Positions 23,060 through 35,800 of a stretch of 64,000 nt of DNA are shown here, piece after piece. Position 1 is the first letter of the stretch; every line of letters begins with the position of its first letter. The translations under genes were made by a program, and so were the position numbers. The DNA is from Progne subis subis (taxonomy: Eukaryota > Chordata > Aves > Passeriformes > Hirundinidae), in contig JAKJHU010000083.1 in NCBI GenBank assembly GCA_022316685.1, forward strand, positions 2,604,001 to 2,668,000, read 5' to 3'. The notes under the pieces were generated by a model. The model had not been told where the DNA came from. It searched no databases and saw only the letters and a list, made by a program, of their open reading frames with translations.

Positions 23060-23513
23060 AGGGAACTGCCTCAGCCAGTCAATTTGCAGCACAGAATGAA
23101 ACAGTCAATTGCAAATGTGAAGATCCTGACTTCAAATGGAAGCTATCATCAGTCAGATGTAAGTCGTGTATAATCATCTCCTATAAATCCTACAATAACA
23201 ATTTATACCATTATAATTCAACATACAGAAGACTTGCAATCTGATTGTGAATCTGATTGTGGGGTTAACACGTGTTGGTGTAAGAAAAGTTAAACAGAGA
23301 ACAATAGCAGCAGTACCAGCAGAAGGTCTCTCTGACACGGAGTGTATCTGAGACAGAACTGAATGGACAAGTTGCTGCTTCTGCATCAAAATAGATGCAC
23401 ACTCCTCACACACTCTCTTCATGCTCCTTTACCATGGCTTTGGAGAGAACAGTGGGAAATGTCAGGAGGACAGATTTCTTGTAGGACTGTGATCACTTCT
23501 GGAAGATGTAACC

Positions 23514-23581
23514 AAAAAAAAAAAAAAAAAAACAAAAAAAAAAAAAAAAACAAAAAAAAAAAAACAAACCAAAAAACAAAA
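23514..23581 (+). repeat. A-rich simple sequence
   Basis: Runs of 19, 17 and 13 A separated by single C residues, followed by further A/C-rich sequence. Confidence 0.9.
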
Positions 23582-24655
23582 CCTCTTAGAAATAAAGATA
23601 TATATCCTGATGCTTCAGAATAAACTTTATATTCACCCAGATTCACTCAGTCTCTCTGTCTTTGCTGGTGGGTTTCGTCTCTTCATGTATCACATCAGAT
23701 AGTGTTTTTTCTCAAGTCCTGCTATTCATTTCAGATGATGTAATTTTCCTCCATAGTATCATACACTCATAAGATGGGACGTGTTGAAGATGGCGATAGA
23801 GGGTAACAGTACTTGCAAGATTGCATTTAGGCTGATGTGTATGGGTCAGCAGTTATGGGGGATTTGAACTGCGTAACATTTTTCTCAATTACTTTTTCCA
23901 TCAGCTGCTATAATATGAGGTTGCTAATCTGAGATGACTTTGCCTAGTGTTCCAAAAGCTTGTAAGCAGGTATTGAAAGTGATTACTGTATATTTGGGTA
24001 AGTGTTGTGATAGAGCCCATCAGCAAGTAACTGAAAACTAGTTTGTACTGCAGAGCATCATCTGCAGTTATTTGCATTACCTTAGTGTCTGGATGTCCCT
24101 TAATGTATTGCAGGGGTATTATATTAGCTCCCAAAACCTAGAACTGAGGTATGCCAGGGAGACTGAAGAACTTGCTGTTTTCACAGGCAGTGTAAAAGAG
24201 GGTTGGAGGGAGATTAAATTATTTATTCAAGATCACAATGATGTCTCCAGCAGAGCTGGAAATGAGTCTAGATTTCCTAAGGGCTGGCGATAAACTAGGA
24301 ATTCTGTTTGACAGAAAAAATTCACTGTTTTGGCATTAGTTTCCTTTGAAGTGAGTGAGGAAAAACAATTGATCAGAATTTTTTTATGCGTAAGGAATAA
24401 AGGCAAAGTTGGAGATTGGGAGAAACATAGGAAGATAAAATAGGCAGGAGAAAGAGAGAGAGAAGCATGTCAGGGCATTTGTATGAAAGGGGGAAAAAAT
24501 CAAAGTAATTTTTCCTCTGCATGATTTAGGTCCTTGAGATGATGTATTGTTTTAAATAAGTTCCAATTAGAGAACACTTGTCCTTTTTTTATGCTTGTGA
24601 CTCACAGTGTTATTTTAGGACTTCAGGCTTGGTTGGTTGTGAGAGTTTGTTTGTT

Positions 24656-24696
<41 letters not shown>

Positions 24697-27116
24697 GTTT
24701 ATGGTTTGGGTTTTTGTTTTGTTTTGTTTTTTGCATGAGAGGGGAAGGGAAATAAAGAAAATATAGATTTCAGCAAAAAGTTTTAGTCAACAGAAAACAG
24801 ATGTCTTCCCAAAATGTTTCTGACTACTGCCATTCTAGAATCTTAAGTCAGCTTAGTTCTGTTTATTACTGCATTGCATTGCTTTTGGACAAGAATCATA
24901 ATTTTCCAGAAAGTGCATAGATGCAGAATGGAAATCTTTTATGTGTCCTCTCTGTTGGAGAAGAACCTCACTAAGATGCACAAAAAATGAAAAAAGTCTG
25001 GATTTTTTTCAGGCATATATGCTTTACAGCACATGTAAATTCATATATATATTATAATATTTATAAATGCTGTTTAATACCAAATTTCCAGATGGTGATA
25101 TTAAAAGTGCTTATATTTTAATGGTAGAGTTATTGTCTTTATGATTATTAATGGGACTAGTTCTTGATAATATTTCCCTTGCTGACATCAGTAACTTTCA
25201 TCTTTTCCTGGTTTACTGGTGGCTACACATTAGATATAAATAGAAGGGAATTAAGTTTTAGAGATATGTTGAAAGTAACCATATTGGTAGTTCTGGTTCC
25301 ATTTCTCATTTTCTAAGAACAACTCAGATTATTTTTGGACTTTTCATAGACCTCTGACTGGGTTAGCATTAGTCTTTGAATAACCCAGTCAATTTTAGTC
25401 TACTACGCCTAGTGAATGTAAAGGAGAAAGTCAAAGAGCTTAGGTGGTTCCTGTGTCGGCAACTTCAGTAGTAGGGAGATTTGTGTTCTCAAGTTTGTTA
25501 CTTCAGCTACCAGATTTTGCTGACTCCAAAAGAGGGTGAGAAGGTTGGTTCCCTAAATGGAGAAATAATTCTTCCTGCTCTTTGTGACTAACATGTATTG
25601 CTAGGGTTACTGCAGGAAGTTTTATTAAATTGCATGCATCTGGTCTTGAGGGAAACAGAATATTCTTTAGTCACTTGCATGTAGGCTTTTATCAAACTGA
25701 GATGGTCTTAAAGGACATTTAAAATACAGTCATTCCTATTAGTTCCAGTTCCATTTTTAAGCTCAACAACCCAAATGTTAAACCAGCAGGGAGGGAAATT
25801 TGACTTCCCCCATTTATGGAGAAGCTAATTAAAAAGTTTCACCAGGATCAGCGCAGGCTGTAAAACAAGAAGAGCATAATGAAAAAGACCAATCCTATCC
25901 TCTTAGTATTACTGTTTGTAGCTGGACTTGAATGAAATGTGTCAAATCTGTGTTCCCCTGGGTATCACATTACTAATACGTACTTGAGCTGCGGTACTTC
26001 TCTCCTAAAGCTTAAAACAAAATATAAATAATCTTGACTCCATGGGCACAATTCACCCTGTGTTGACAGGTGAAAAAGGAGCAGAAGGTGCAATTTACTT
26101 TAATAATCTATCTAAATCACCAGTTACTGATTTCCTGAAGTTTTACACAGGTCAGTTGCCCATATAATTCAGAATTTTTGGTCATGTTTTTCTTGGGATT
26201 CTTTTAATCTCTTCCCATTAGTTCAGCCTCTGCTCCCAGTCTTTTTCTGACATTAAAGTATCTCAATCACCTGGAAAGGTATTGTTTTTATTTATCACAC
26301 CATTATTCTCTTCAAAGAGTTGTTTGCCTCAAGCCTCATTTATGCTGATTTTCTGCATTTTCCAATGCCAGCAGGCATTTTGTAATAACAAGTACACAAT
26401 CCTATAGCTTGCTTTTCTTTTTATTTGGTTTGTCTAGAAAATGGAATGACTGAACATCTCAGACAGGATTTTCTCTCCTTAATATGTTTCACTTGAAGGG
26501 CATAGATTTATATCTCTAAGATCATCTACCTAAAATCTTGGCACTGAAGAAACGAGTGGTTTGCTAAGAAGGGGATCAGTAGAAATGTTGCAGAGCTGCT
26601 ATGTGCATATTAATGAAATGCCAGACAGTGAAGCAGTGGACATTTCTGCAGTGTAATACAATGTTGCTGCATTGGTGTCAGTTTTCTCAGTGTTATCAGT
26701 GGCATTTCTGTCTGTAAGTATGCTGCCCTAAATCTTTCGAGCATTTGATGCCATTTCCTTACTGTTGTTTTAATACCTTCCTTCAGATTAAAGGATGATA
26801 CAATCTTTACATTTTAAAAATACCGGTTAGGAAACTATATGCCACAGTAGTCACCAGTCCCCTTTTCTTTTGCCCAGTTTGTAATTTTCATAAACTCATT
26901 GCAAATTTCTGCTAATGTCAATAGTACTGACTTTTTTTATACCACTTATCAGGGTTGACACTCTCAGCTGCTTTCCTCAGTCATACTGCTTCATACTGTA
27001 TCTGACCTAATGGTCTTGTAATAAATGAAAATTATTCATGCTAATTGTAACTTATATCAATATTTTAGAAATATAAATTTTAGAAAATATTTGTTTTAGA
27101 GTAGTAAAGGAAAAAG
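23582..27116. other. AT-rich intergenic DNA, no gene recognised
   Basis: About 3.5 kb of AT-rich sequence with no supported exon and no LTR edges. A perfect (TG)16 microsatellite lies at 24659-24690. The rest appears to be single-copy DNA as far as can be judged by eye. Confidence 0.6.
24659..24690 (+). repeat. (TG)16 microsatellite
   Basis: Sixteen uninterrupted TG units. Likely polymorphic in length. Confidence 0.95.
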
Positions 27117-27120
27117 TATA

Positions 27121-27836
27121 TGTGATTAGTGTTACAAAGCAGATGGGCCCCTTGGCAGATGCTACATGAGAAAAATAAGATACAGGATGCAGTTTGAGAT
27201 AAGTAAGAACTTCAAAGCTGGATTGGCCAAAGGTGGGACTACTCCAAGGTAGGGAGGTGGGCCCTTTGCAGTTGTTATGGGGTACAGGATGTCTTAAGAT
27301 AGAACTCGCCTTGAGATGGGCAAAGTTGGGACTATTCCAAGGTAGGGAGTTTGAGTGGTGGTTTGATCCATGAAATAATTACTTTTTGGAACATAATGCT
27401 TAGATATATGTAACACAAAACTTAGAGCACATGCGCAACCGGTAAGGTTATTCAGAGGACGTGAGGAAGATGATCAGCCTTCATCTGAAGAAGACCACCA
27501 AAAAGCCAAGAAGACCCCCTACAACAAGTGGAGCATGCACTGTGTAGTATAGTGATGTAGATTTTACAAATGGAAAATAGAAGATTTGCGAGAAATATTA
27601 ATGAATATGTATTAGCATACAGTATATAAGTTTATGTTGGATTACTTTGTTTGGTATGTGAGGTAGGATGAGAAACCCCCCTCTGTACCCCGGTCAGTTT
27701 TGCTTATGATTTATCTGAACATTACTTATCTTTAATTAATCACTGCCAAATTTTTGCATATGCTTGATTATAAAGTGCTACTTCAATAAAATTGCATTGC
27801 TGCTAAATTCAACTTTGTTGTTTATTATATTAGACA
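27121..27836 (+). mobile_element. LTR, probable solo insertion
   Basis: 716 bp with TGTG at the left and TAGACA at the right, flanked by TATA at 27117-27120 and 27837-27840, a weak 4-bp duplication in AT-rich DNA. TATATAAG (27623-27630) and AATAAA (27785-27790) are in the right order and spacing. The U3 part carries a diverged duplication of about 98 bp (about 27179-27256 and 27281-27350, shared CCAAGGTAGGGAG). An alternative left edge is 27130. Confidence 0.6.
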
Positions 27837-27953
27837 TATAGAGCTTCATTTATAACAGCCTCTTTTTGTGATCTACATTTTGCTGTGGTTTGGTAAAAAG
27901 TGGCAAACACTGCCAACTCACAACTTGTGTGTTGGGATTTAAAAGGCTTTGAT

Positions 27954-28484
27954 TGTTGGAGAGGATGAAACAGGAAAACCTTGCAAATATGACTGCTTGG
28001 CAAAAGATTCTAACAGCATGAAACCTATGAATGAAATAGAAATGAAAGCAAGCTTTGAGATGTAGGACGACAAGCCGGAAGACAGTGATTGAGTTAGATG
28101 AAGGCAAGATCCCTGTTGATTGAGCAATATCCCTAACAGACAAAAGGATGTCAAAGGTCCAAGGGGGAGGGGCCCTGCCAAGGTGGCAGGGAAAAGGAGT
28201 CTAGAAACGAACTTTTAGAGTTTGGAATATGGCACAGTATGGTAATGTAGTAGTTCCTATAGGCTGTATGTAAATTCTGTAGCATTTATGTCTTGTACTG
28301 GTGTAAACTAGAATATTCAACGCAGAAGGAGATATAATGTAACAAGAACTATGAGGCCTCTTTGCTCGGGCACGCTTTTAGCTGTGGCTGGCAGCTTAAG
28401 CAAAGATCTTGCAATAAACCATGTTTCAAGAGATGCCCTGGATTCCAGAGCTTTCTGATCGCTGTCTCCTCTCTCTCTCTCACA
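27954..28484 (+). mobile_element. Solo LTR with 6-bp target duplication
   Basis: 531 bp beginning TGTTGGAGAGGATG and ending CTCTCTCACA, flanked by TTTGAT at 27948-27953 and 28485-28490. AATAAA lies at 28413-28418. The exact 6-bp duplication indicates a class II (ERVK-like) insertion. It lies about 1 kb upstream of the UQCRC1 start codon and in the same orientation. Confidence 0.85.
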
Positions 28485-28490
28485 TTTGAT

Positions 28491-29379
28491 AGGTTTCCCT
28501 TTCTGAGACTGCCATACACTGGACTTTCACAGTCACAGTCACTTCACCTTTCTAGGCCGTTTCAGTATTTAATACTCTTTCTTGGAATGTAAGCAATAAA
28601 CCAGAAGGTACCTGCAAATTCCCTGTAAGCCCTGTCTTCCAAAGGACCATTAAAAAAGATTGCTTTTCTCCTCTGACTATCTGCCAGTATTTGGATGGAG
28701 CATTGAGTCCCTTAAGTGAACCTCTAAGAAGGATCTCATCAAAGGCAGTATCTCAGGCTTTTCCGAAACACTTCCTCTTTTCTATTGCTCTAATTCTATT
28801 CAGAGTACAATTAATTTTTTTTTTCACTGAAGCCATTCAGCAACACCTCTTCTCTTATAAAATACGATGTGCATCACAAGGATGGATCCCCACTAAAGGT
28901 TATACACATATAAAGCTTAATTATGGTAATGATGGCTACCCCTGCAGTTACATTTGTAAATGAATTGATTTTCCAAAGATAAATATTCCAGGCCTTTGAA
29001 CACAAAAGGAAGTCTTTGCATTTTGCAAGAATTGCCCCTCGGAGGACTTGTGTTAATTTTTATTTTTAAGGAGTTAGCCCTGTTGCTGATTTCAGTGCTG
29101 CTTAGGAATCGAAAAAAGATAGTACTCTCCTGTGCTCTCTCACATTCCCCCCTCTGAGAATGCCCAGGATGCCCATTTCAGGATATCCATTCTCTTGGAT
29201 TCTTGTTCCCGGAATGCTCATTCCACGGAACCCACATTCACCAGGAGCTGTCCCCGCCATTTTCCCGGTTCCCCATTCCCTGGACCCTAATCCACCGGGA
29301 CCCGCGTTTCCAGCAGCCCCCCATCCTGGGCTGCCCGGTACGCCCACTGCGCCCTCCCACCACCAGGAGGCACGGCCGC
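28491..29379. other. Sequence between LTR and UQCRC1 promoter
   Basis: No gene recognised. The left half is AT-rich. From about 29150 the sequence turns GC-rich with short diverged internal repeats (ggaatgctcattcc-like), leading into the CpG-rich promoter. Confidence 0.5.
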
Positions 29380-29840
29380 CTGGCCGCCCGCTCTGCGCGC
29401 ACTTGTAGCCGCTGCCCGCGCCGCCGCGGCCCCGCCCCTGCGCAGGCGCGGCGCTGGCCTTCTGTGGCTCAATCTGCGGAAGGAGATGGCGGCGCGCTCA
29501 GTGTGCCGGGCGGGTAGCGCGGCTGGGCGGGCGCTGCTGTGGGGCCCGCGCCCCTTCGTGAGTCACTGTGCCCCGCGGGGACAGCGCGGGGTGGGGGGGG
29601 AGTCTGGCGGGGCCGCGGGCGGCCCCGCTGTGCGGAGTGGCTGTCGGGCCCTGTCCGTGCCCCGGCCGGGAAGGTCATGGGGACGCGGCGGGCGGTGGAG
29701 GCTGGGCGGTGGTGGCTGTGGGAGCCCCCGGGCCCCGGAGCGGGACCGGGCAGGTGGGGGGCAGCGGCGATTGTCACTGTCACATAACGCGGGGCTTGCC
29801 GCCGAGCTGCTGTCCTCTCTGCGCCCCGGTACTGGAGTGT
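29380..29840 (+). promoter_or_regulatory. CpG-rich promoter of UQCRC1
   Basis: CpG-dense block spanning the first exon. Visible sites are a GC box (about 29428-29437, CCCCGCCCC), an NRF-1-like palindrome TGCGCAGGCGCG (29439-29450; one base off the consensus), an ETS-type GGAA core (29478-29481) and a YY1-like AGATGGCGGC that contains the ATG itself (29484-29493). There is no TATA box. This is the usual layout of a nuclear-encoded respiratory-chain gene. Site calls are by eye. Confidence 0.7.
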
Positions 29841-32800
29841 GACCGGTTCGTGCGGCTTTTCCCTGGGGTTTCCCACCTTTTCAAGCCTCTTGAGTTCCCG
29901 GCTCTGCCGAGAGGAACTGTCTGTTAGTAGTGGTGACAGCCTTTATTTTTACAGGCACCTTTATTGACTGTGACGAGGAAGCGAGGTGCTGCCACCTATG
30001 CCCAAACACTCCAGAATATCCCTGAGACCCAGGTCACCACCCTGGAGAACGGCCTCCGTGTAGCCTCAGAGGAGTCCAGCCAGCCAACCTGCACGGTAAG
30101 TTTAACATAAGTTAGGGGCTTCTTTGAAACAGTCAGCCTTGCTTAGCCTGCAGCTGGTCTTCCAAAAGGGACAGACCTCTCTCTAAATCAGCATTTTTGA
30201 CAGTGATCCCACTGCTTCTCTTTGTGAACGGGTGGGATTAATATAGCAACAGGAGGCCCAGACTGGTGTTCTATTGTCTGTAGACAAGTTTTCGTGTTCT
30301 ACAAATTTGCTCAGCCTTACAGTTTTTGTATGAGCAGTAAGTGATCAGTAAAAGTTATCACTCTGGCAAAACCAGATTTGGTGAAGCTGAGAGAGAAAAA
30401 GCCAAAATATGTGCAGGAAACACTTGCTAGTTTGTTCTTATTTTGGTTCTTCTAGTGTAATGTCTGTGGAGCAGACTTCTTGTCCCTGCTGTTATGTTTG
30501 TGTCGTTGGAATGCTGATTGTTTTCTTCTCTCATGTTGGTACTCGCTGGTTTTACTGACAGGTGGGTTTGTGGATTGAGGCTGGGAGCCGCTATGAAGAT
30601 GCAAAGACCAATGGGGCTAGTTTCTTTATGGAACACATGGCCTTTAAGGTAAGGATGTGTGCCACGTCTGCACAGAGCTGCCCTGAATATTCTGTCTGTA
30701 CATCGTCATCTCATTTTGGAGGCTGTGGCTGTTGAAAGAGAGTGTAAATCAAGTCATCTGAGTCCTAGAGCCTTGCGCACAGTATAAAAATAAGTCTAAA
30801 AAGCTATCTAGCCCATATGGTGCTCATTGGTTGAATGTGTAGCAACTGCCAAGCATGCATGAATTAAAACTGAGTCCTAATTACTATTTTCTGGTTTTTC
30901 CTTGTAAAGGAAAAAGTGTTGTAATTAATAAGTGTAACACACATTAACTTTGTTATGAAGCATGTTTCCTCAAGTTAGCACAGAGAATTCAAGGCAGCAT
31001 TTCCTGTAGCCATTTATTGTTCCTTGCTTTTTTTACTAGTCCAGCAAAGTTCAGAGGCTACAATTCTTGCTTTTGAAATTATGTAGGTGTCTGCTGAACA
31101 GGGCAGAAGACATCTAAGCATGGGACTTACTGACTCAAGTTCAGCCTGTGTCTTCATAGGCAACTGCAGCATCTGGCTAGCTCCTTAAGAGATGGACCCT
31201 GTATTAGAAGTAGTCTACTGCTTCTGTTTGTCTTCTTTATATCACTGCTTGAATAGCTAGAAACCTGCTTATTTTTGCTTTGGGTTTGTTCTTGGTTTAC
31301 TTCCAGGGATGTGCTGTACAAACAGTTGTCTCAGCATAGGTTGTTTCCTTCCCTGCTGAGTTTTTGTTGGTTAGTGGTGATGACAGCCTTTGTTTTTTCA
31401 AGTTTTTATTGTGTTTCAAAAAACAAGCTGTCTTGAAAGTTTGTATTGGTCTTTCAAAATACACCTCAGCCATCCCTTATCTAGAGGAAATAAGCCAAGT
31501 ATTAAATCTCTAGCCCTGTGCACCTGCCTTTGGCTTTTATGAATCACATGGCAGATTTTTCTCTTTAGGCGTTTATTGTAATTTTCATTGCTTTCATTCT
31601 GACCTAAAGGGAAGTTTGTTCATTTCATAATTGTGTTTATCTGGTTTCCTCTAGGGCACAAAGAAGCATCCTGGCTCGGCCTTTGAGAAGGAAGTGGAGA
31701 GTCTGGGTGCTCACCTCAACGGGTATACCTCCCGCGAGCAAACTGCCTTCTACATAAAAGCCTTGTCCAAGGACATGCCCAAAGGTAGGATGGCCAGGGG
31801 CAAAGTCTGGGAGGTTAGGTAAGTGCATGTGCTTCTGTTTCTCACCGCCAAGCATCTTTTCTACCAACAGACCAGGAACTGAAGTTGAAGCTGAGCAGTA
31901 AATTGGAGGTTCTGGTTGGTAGTTGAAGGGAGCAGTGCAGTGATGTGGTGCTTCAAGGCTTTATGTTCGTGTGTCCCTAAACCAAAAGTTCTGCTTATGT
32001 CAGGCTGCACTGCATTGCCAGGAGGGAAGATGGGAGAGATTCACTAGTTTGTGGTTGTTTTATGGAGCTTAGCAACTGAAGTTAATGACAGCTGCTGTGT
32101 GAGGAGTCCTCAGTGCAGCTCCTGCAGGTGCTCCTTGTGCTCTGTACTGCCACATGCTGCCTTCTCTAGGTCAGTTTTGGGCAGAGGCAATGATTTGAGC
32201 AGAGGCCTTACTGTAGACATGAGCTGTGCAATATGCATCACAAACTCTCTGTAAGGATTCAGTGTATATCTGGAAGGGTACCTGCTTCTGACATACTTCA
32301 CCTTCTGCAGATGTTGCCTGCACTTTGCTGGCAGAGGTGCTTGGCAAACTGATTAGGAGACTTCTTGCTAAACCAGTGTTATTTGTTCTTGTCAGATGCT
32401 TTGGGAATGGGTGGCACTCCCGTCTGTTATGTCACATCCTTGCAAGATTTATGCTCACTCCTGTGTGTCTCCTTTCAGCAGCACTGGGTAGCAGTCAGGC
32501 AGTGGGATGCTAACATAGGAATTGTGTTGCAGTTGTAGAGCTTCTGAGTGACCTTGTGCAGAACTGTGCGCTGGAAGATTCTCAGATCGAGAAGGAGCGT
32601 GGCATCATCCTTCAGGAGTTGAAGGAAATGGACAGCAACTTGACAGATGTCACCTTTGATTACCTTCATGCCACTGCTTACCAGGGGACGGCACTGGCCC
32701 ACACTGTTGAAGGAACCACAGAGAACATCAAGTGAGCAAGAGGCTGGATGTGTTGCACAGCCTAGGGGTGCAGTCCGTTGGGTGCATGACTGCTGCTTCC

Positions 32801-35800
32801 TGGGCATGATGACTGCACAAGATGTACATGGAGGTGATCTGAGCCCATAGGCTTCTCCTTGTGCTCTGATTGTGTTTTCCCCTTTGGCGCTGGTGGAAGT
32901 GTAATGCTGCACACATTCCTTAGAACTACCTCATGCAAGCCCTTCCTGAGGCTGGAAGGAACAGGTTGAACCTTCTTCCATGCTTCTTAGTTTGTTAGAA
33001 AAATCAGAGAGCTAGGAGTGCTTATTAAAGTGGCTTTGTGTTAGCTCAGTGACTGGGTTCAGTACTCTCCAGTCTGTATTGAAGTCTATCTTTAACTCTC
33101 CATCTTGGCTGCTGGTTCCTGTTCTTTGTGTTCCAGAATTAGAGCACAGGGCAAACACAGTACACAGTGCAGTCTTGCTTCTAAAAAGTATTGTTACCCC
33201 ACAACAAAGACAATCACTGCTGTCTCTGCACTGTGAAATTGCTTCTCCTAAGCTTCTCATTCCTCCAGAGCTGGAGATGCTGATGTTCCTGGTCTCTGTG
33301 CTCTTTCCAGGAGGCTGACTCGAGCAGATCTGGCTTCATATATTGATACTCACTTCAAGGCACCACGTATGGTCCTGGCAGCTGCTGGAGGTAAGTTCTA
33401 GATCTTTGTAATCCTGGGAAGCCTTGGTATTTTCAAGTGTGTGATCAGACTTGTCTCACATCACTAATGTAAAATCAGATAATTTTGTAAATTAGTCTGT
33501 TTTAAAACTGGAAATCTCTCTCTTTATCATTGCCAGGTATTTCTCACAGAGAACTGGTAGATGCAGCTAAGCAACACTTCACTGGGGCGCCTTTTACATA
33601 TAAGGGGGATTCTGTGCCTGCCCTCACACGCTGTCGCTTCACAGGGAGTGAGGTAAAGATGTTCTGGTCCCCATCAAAACAAGCAGCTGTTGCCCATCTG
33701 TGGAATGAATGTGAAACCAATTATAGCTGCTTCTCAGTGGAAGAGTTGTTTATATGTTTCAGAGAAGCTGATGATGCACCATCTTGGTAGTGCTCCCATG
33801 TTCTGTTCTTGGGGCTTATTGCCATATGTTCAGTTTTAGATGGGACCCAAATCCATTAGGAGTGTGAAGCTCTTGCTCATATGATCTGCTACAAAACTCA
33901 CATCAGAACAGCTAGTTTGTGCTCAGTTCTGCCTGGGATTCTTTCATTTCACTGGAATAACATCAAGTTTGTCAGCCTGGCATTGCAGCAGGCTGCAGAC
34001 AGATCACAGTGTTGATGCAGTTCTCCCCCACTCCTTGATGATTTTCCAGATCCGTGCCAGAGATGATGCTCTGCCCCTTGCCCATATTGCTCTTGCTGTG
34101 GAGGGGCCAGGATGGGCTGATCCAGACAACGTGGTCCTCAATGTGGCTAATGCTATCATAGGGCGCTATGACCGCACTTTTGGAGGTGGGAAGGTAAGAG
34201 TCTTGGGAGTGCAACAGGGAGAACCTGGAGCCTATTCATGTGAAGAGTTATGGAGACCCTAGGTGGATGTGCTTTAGGGGAGGCTGTTGTGGTTGACTTC
34301 CAACAGTGAAGGGGTTAGGAGCCTGGAAAGTAGAGGAGTAATCAAGGCTAATTCAAGACAGTTCTTGAGAAGTGATGCTGGCAAATGAACTGAACCTTCT
34401 ATGGAAGAGGTGTAGCTGGTGAATTCTCAGCAGCTTATTCCCACCCTCACAACTAACCACTCAGTGGGGGTGGTGATGGAAGCAGGACAGAATACTCTCA
34501 TGATACAAGCTTGTCTTACCACTGTGGAACAAATGGAACTCAGTATTGCATCCATTATCGTCTGAAATCTGTCTGGCCTGTATATCTGTGCTAATCCCTG
34601 CTGCTGGGAGACTTTGTCTTTCCCATTTTTTCCCACTCCTATGGTGTTGTATATACCAGCTTTTCATCTGCAGCTGGAAAAGGAAATGGTTCTGCTGGAT
34701 AGACTCCTAGGCCATTGTCTGTGGTGTTTCCAGCAGTGCTTCTTGTCTGTTGACCACATGAAGGCTCTAAACTAAGCTCTCGTTCAGCAAAATGTTCCGC
34801 TCTGTCTCGTCTGTGATCTTCATGAAAACAGCTCAGTGGGAAAGAATTTGAACTGTGAGGAAGCTGAAAGTGAAATGGCTGACAGCATCTCCTTGTTTAC
34901 AGAATCAGTCTAGCAGGCTGTCTGCGCTTGCTGTGGAGCATAATCTCTGCCACAGTTTCGAGCCATTCAACACCTCCTACTCTGACACTGGCCTCTTCGG
35001 TTTCCATTTTGTTTCTGACCCTCTGTCCATAGATGATATGATGTTTTGTGCTCAGAGGGAGTGGTAAGTACAACTTTGGCACAAGTTGCTGTTCAAGATC
35101 TGAGCCTCTTGTGGGAGAATGAGCTGCTGGGGGAGCATGTTAAATTTACAGAGAGTAGTGTCTCTTTATGAACTTTTTGGTAACTTGGATTCCGGTTAAG
35201 TGATCCTCTAAGTGGTTTCTGTAAATCTCTAAGGATGTGGCTTTTGAGGAACTGTTTTAATCTCTTAGAGATCCTCAGGTCTTTTGTTCATGCTTTCAAG
35301 TATTAGCACCGAGGTTTTGGGGGTTTTTATATACAAGTGAGATCATTCCTTAGACAAAGCTTTCCTCAGTGCCCAAGAGACTTATCTCCATTATCTTGTT
35401 AAACCTGAGCAAAGCTGGCAGAGTTCCTGCTGCTCAGGCTCTTGTGATTGATGAATGACCTGCTGCTGCAATCATGCCAGTGTTTGGGAGCCTTCTGGCT
35501 GTTCATCTTATTGTGTCCATGAACCAGTAATGGTTCAAGGCTACATCTGAGCTACAAGCCATTTTGTGTGGAGCAGGTGGAGCTTGAGCCCTTGCCCCAG
35601 AGATGTGGCCATTGGCAGGAGATGAAGGGGTGTGGCAGCTGGAGTCCAAACAGACTGTGGAGCTGTCTTGTTCTTTCAGTGTCAGTTTCCATACCACCTT
35701 GCTATGCATGGGAATGGTTGACACACCTTCCTTCTCCTATGATAGGGCAATGCACAGCATTGGGCCTGCTGGGCAAGCCAGAGCCAGCACCAGGGCTGCT

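Noticed and set aside
6707..29380. CR1 LINE copies, expected in bird DNA
   Set aside because: I looked for the typical 3' octamer repeat (ATTCTRTG) and the conserved 3' end on both strands and saw none. A RepeatMasker run is needed before claiming absence.
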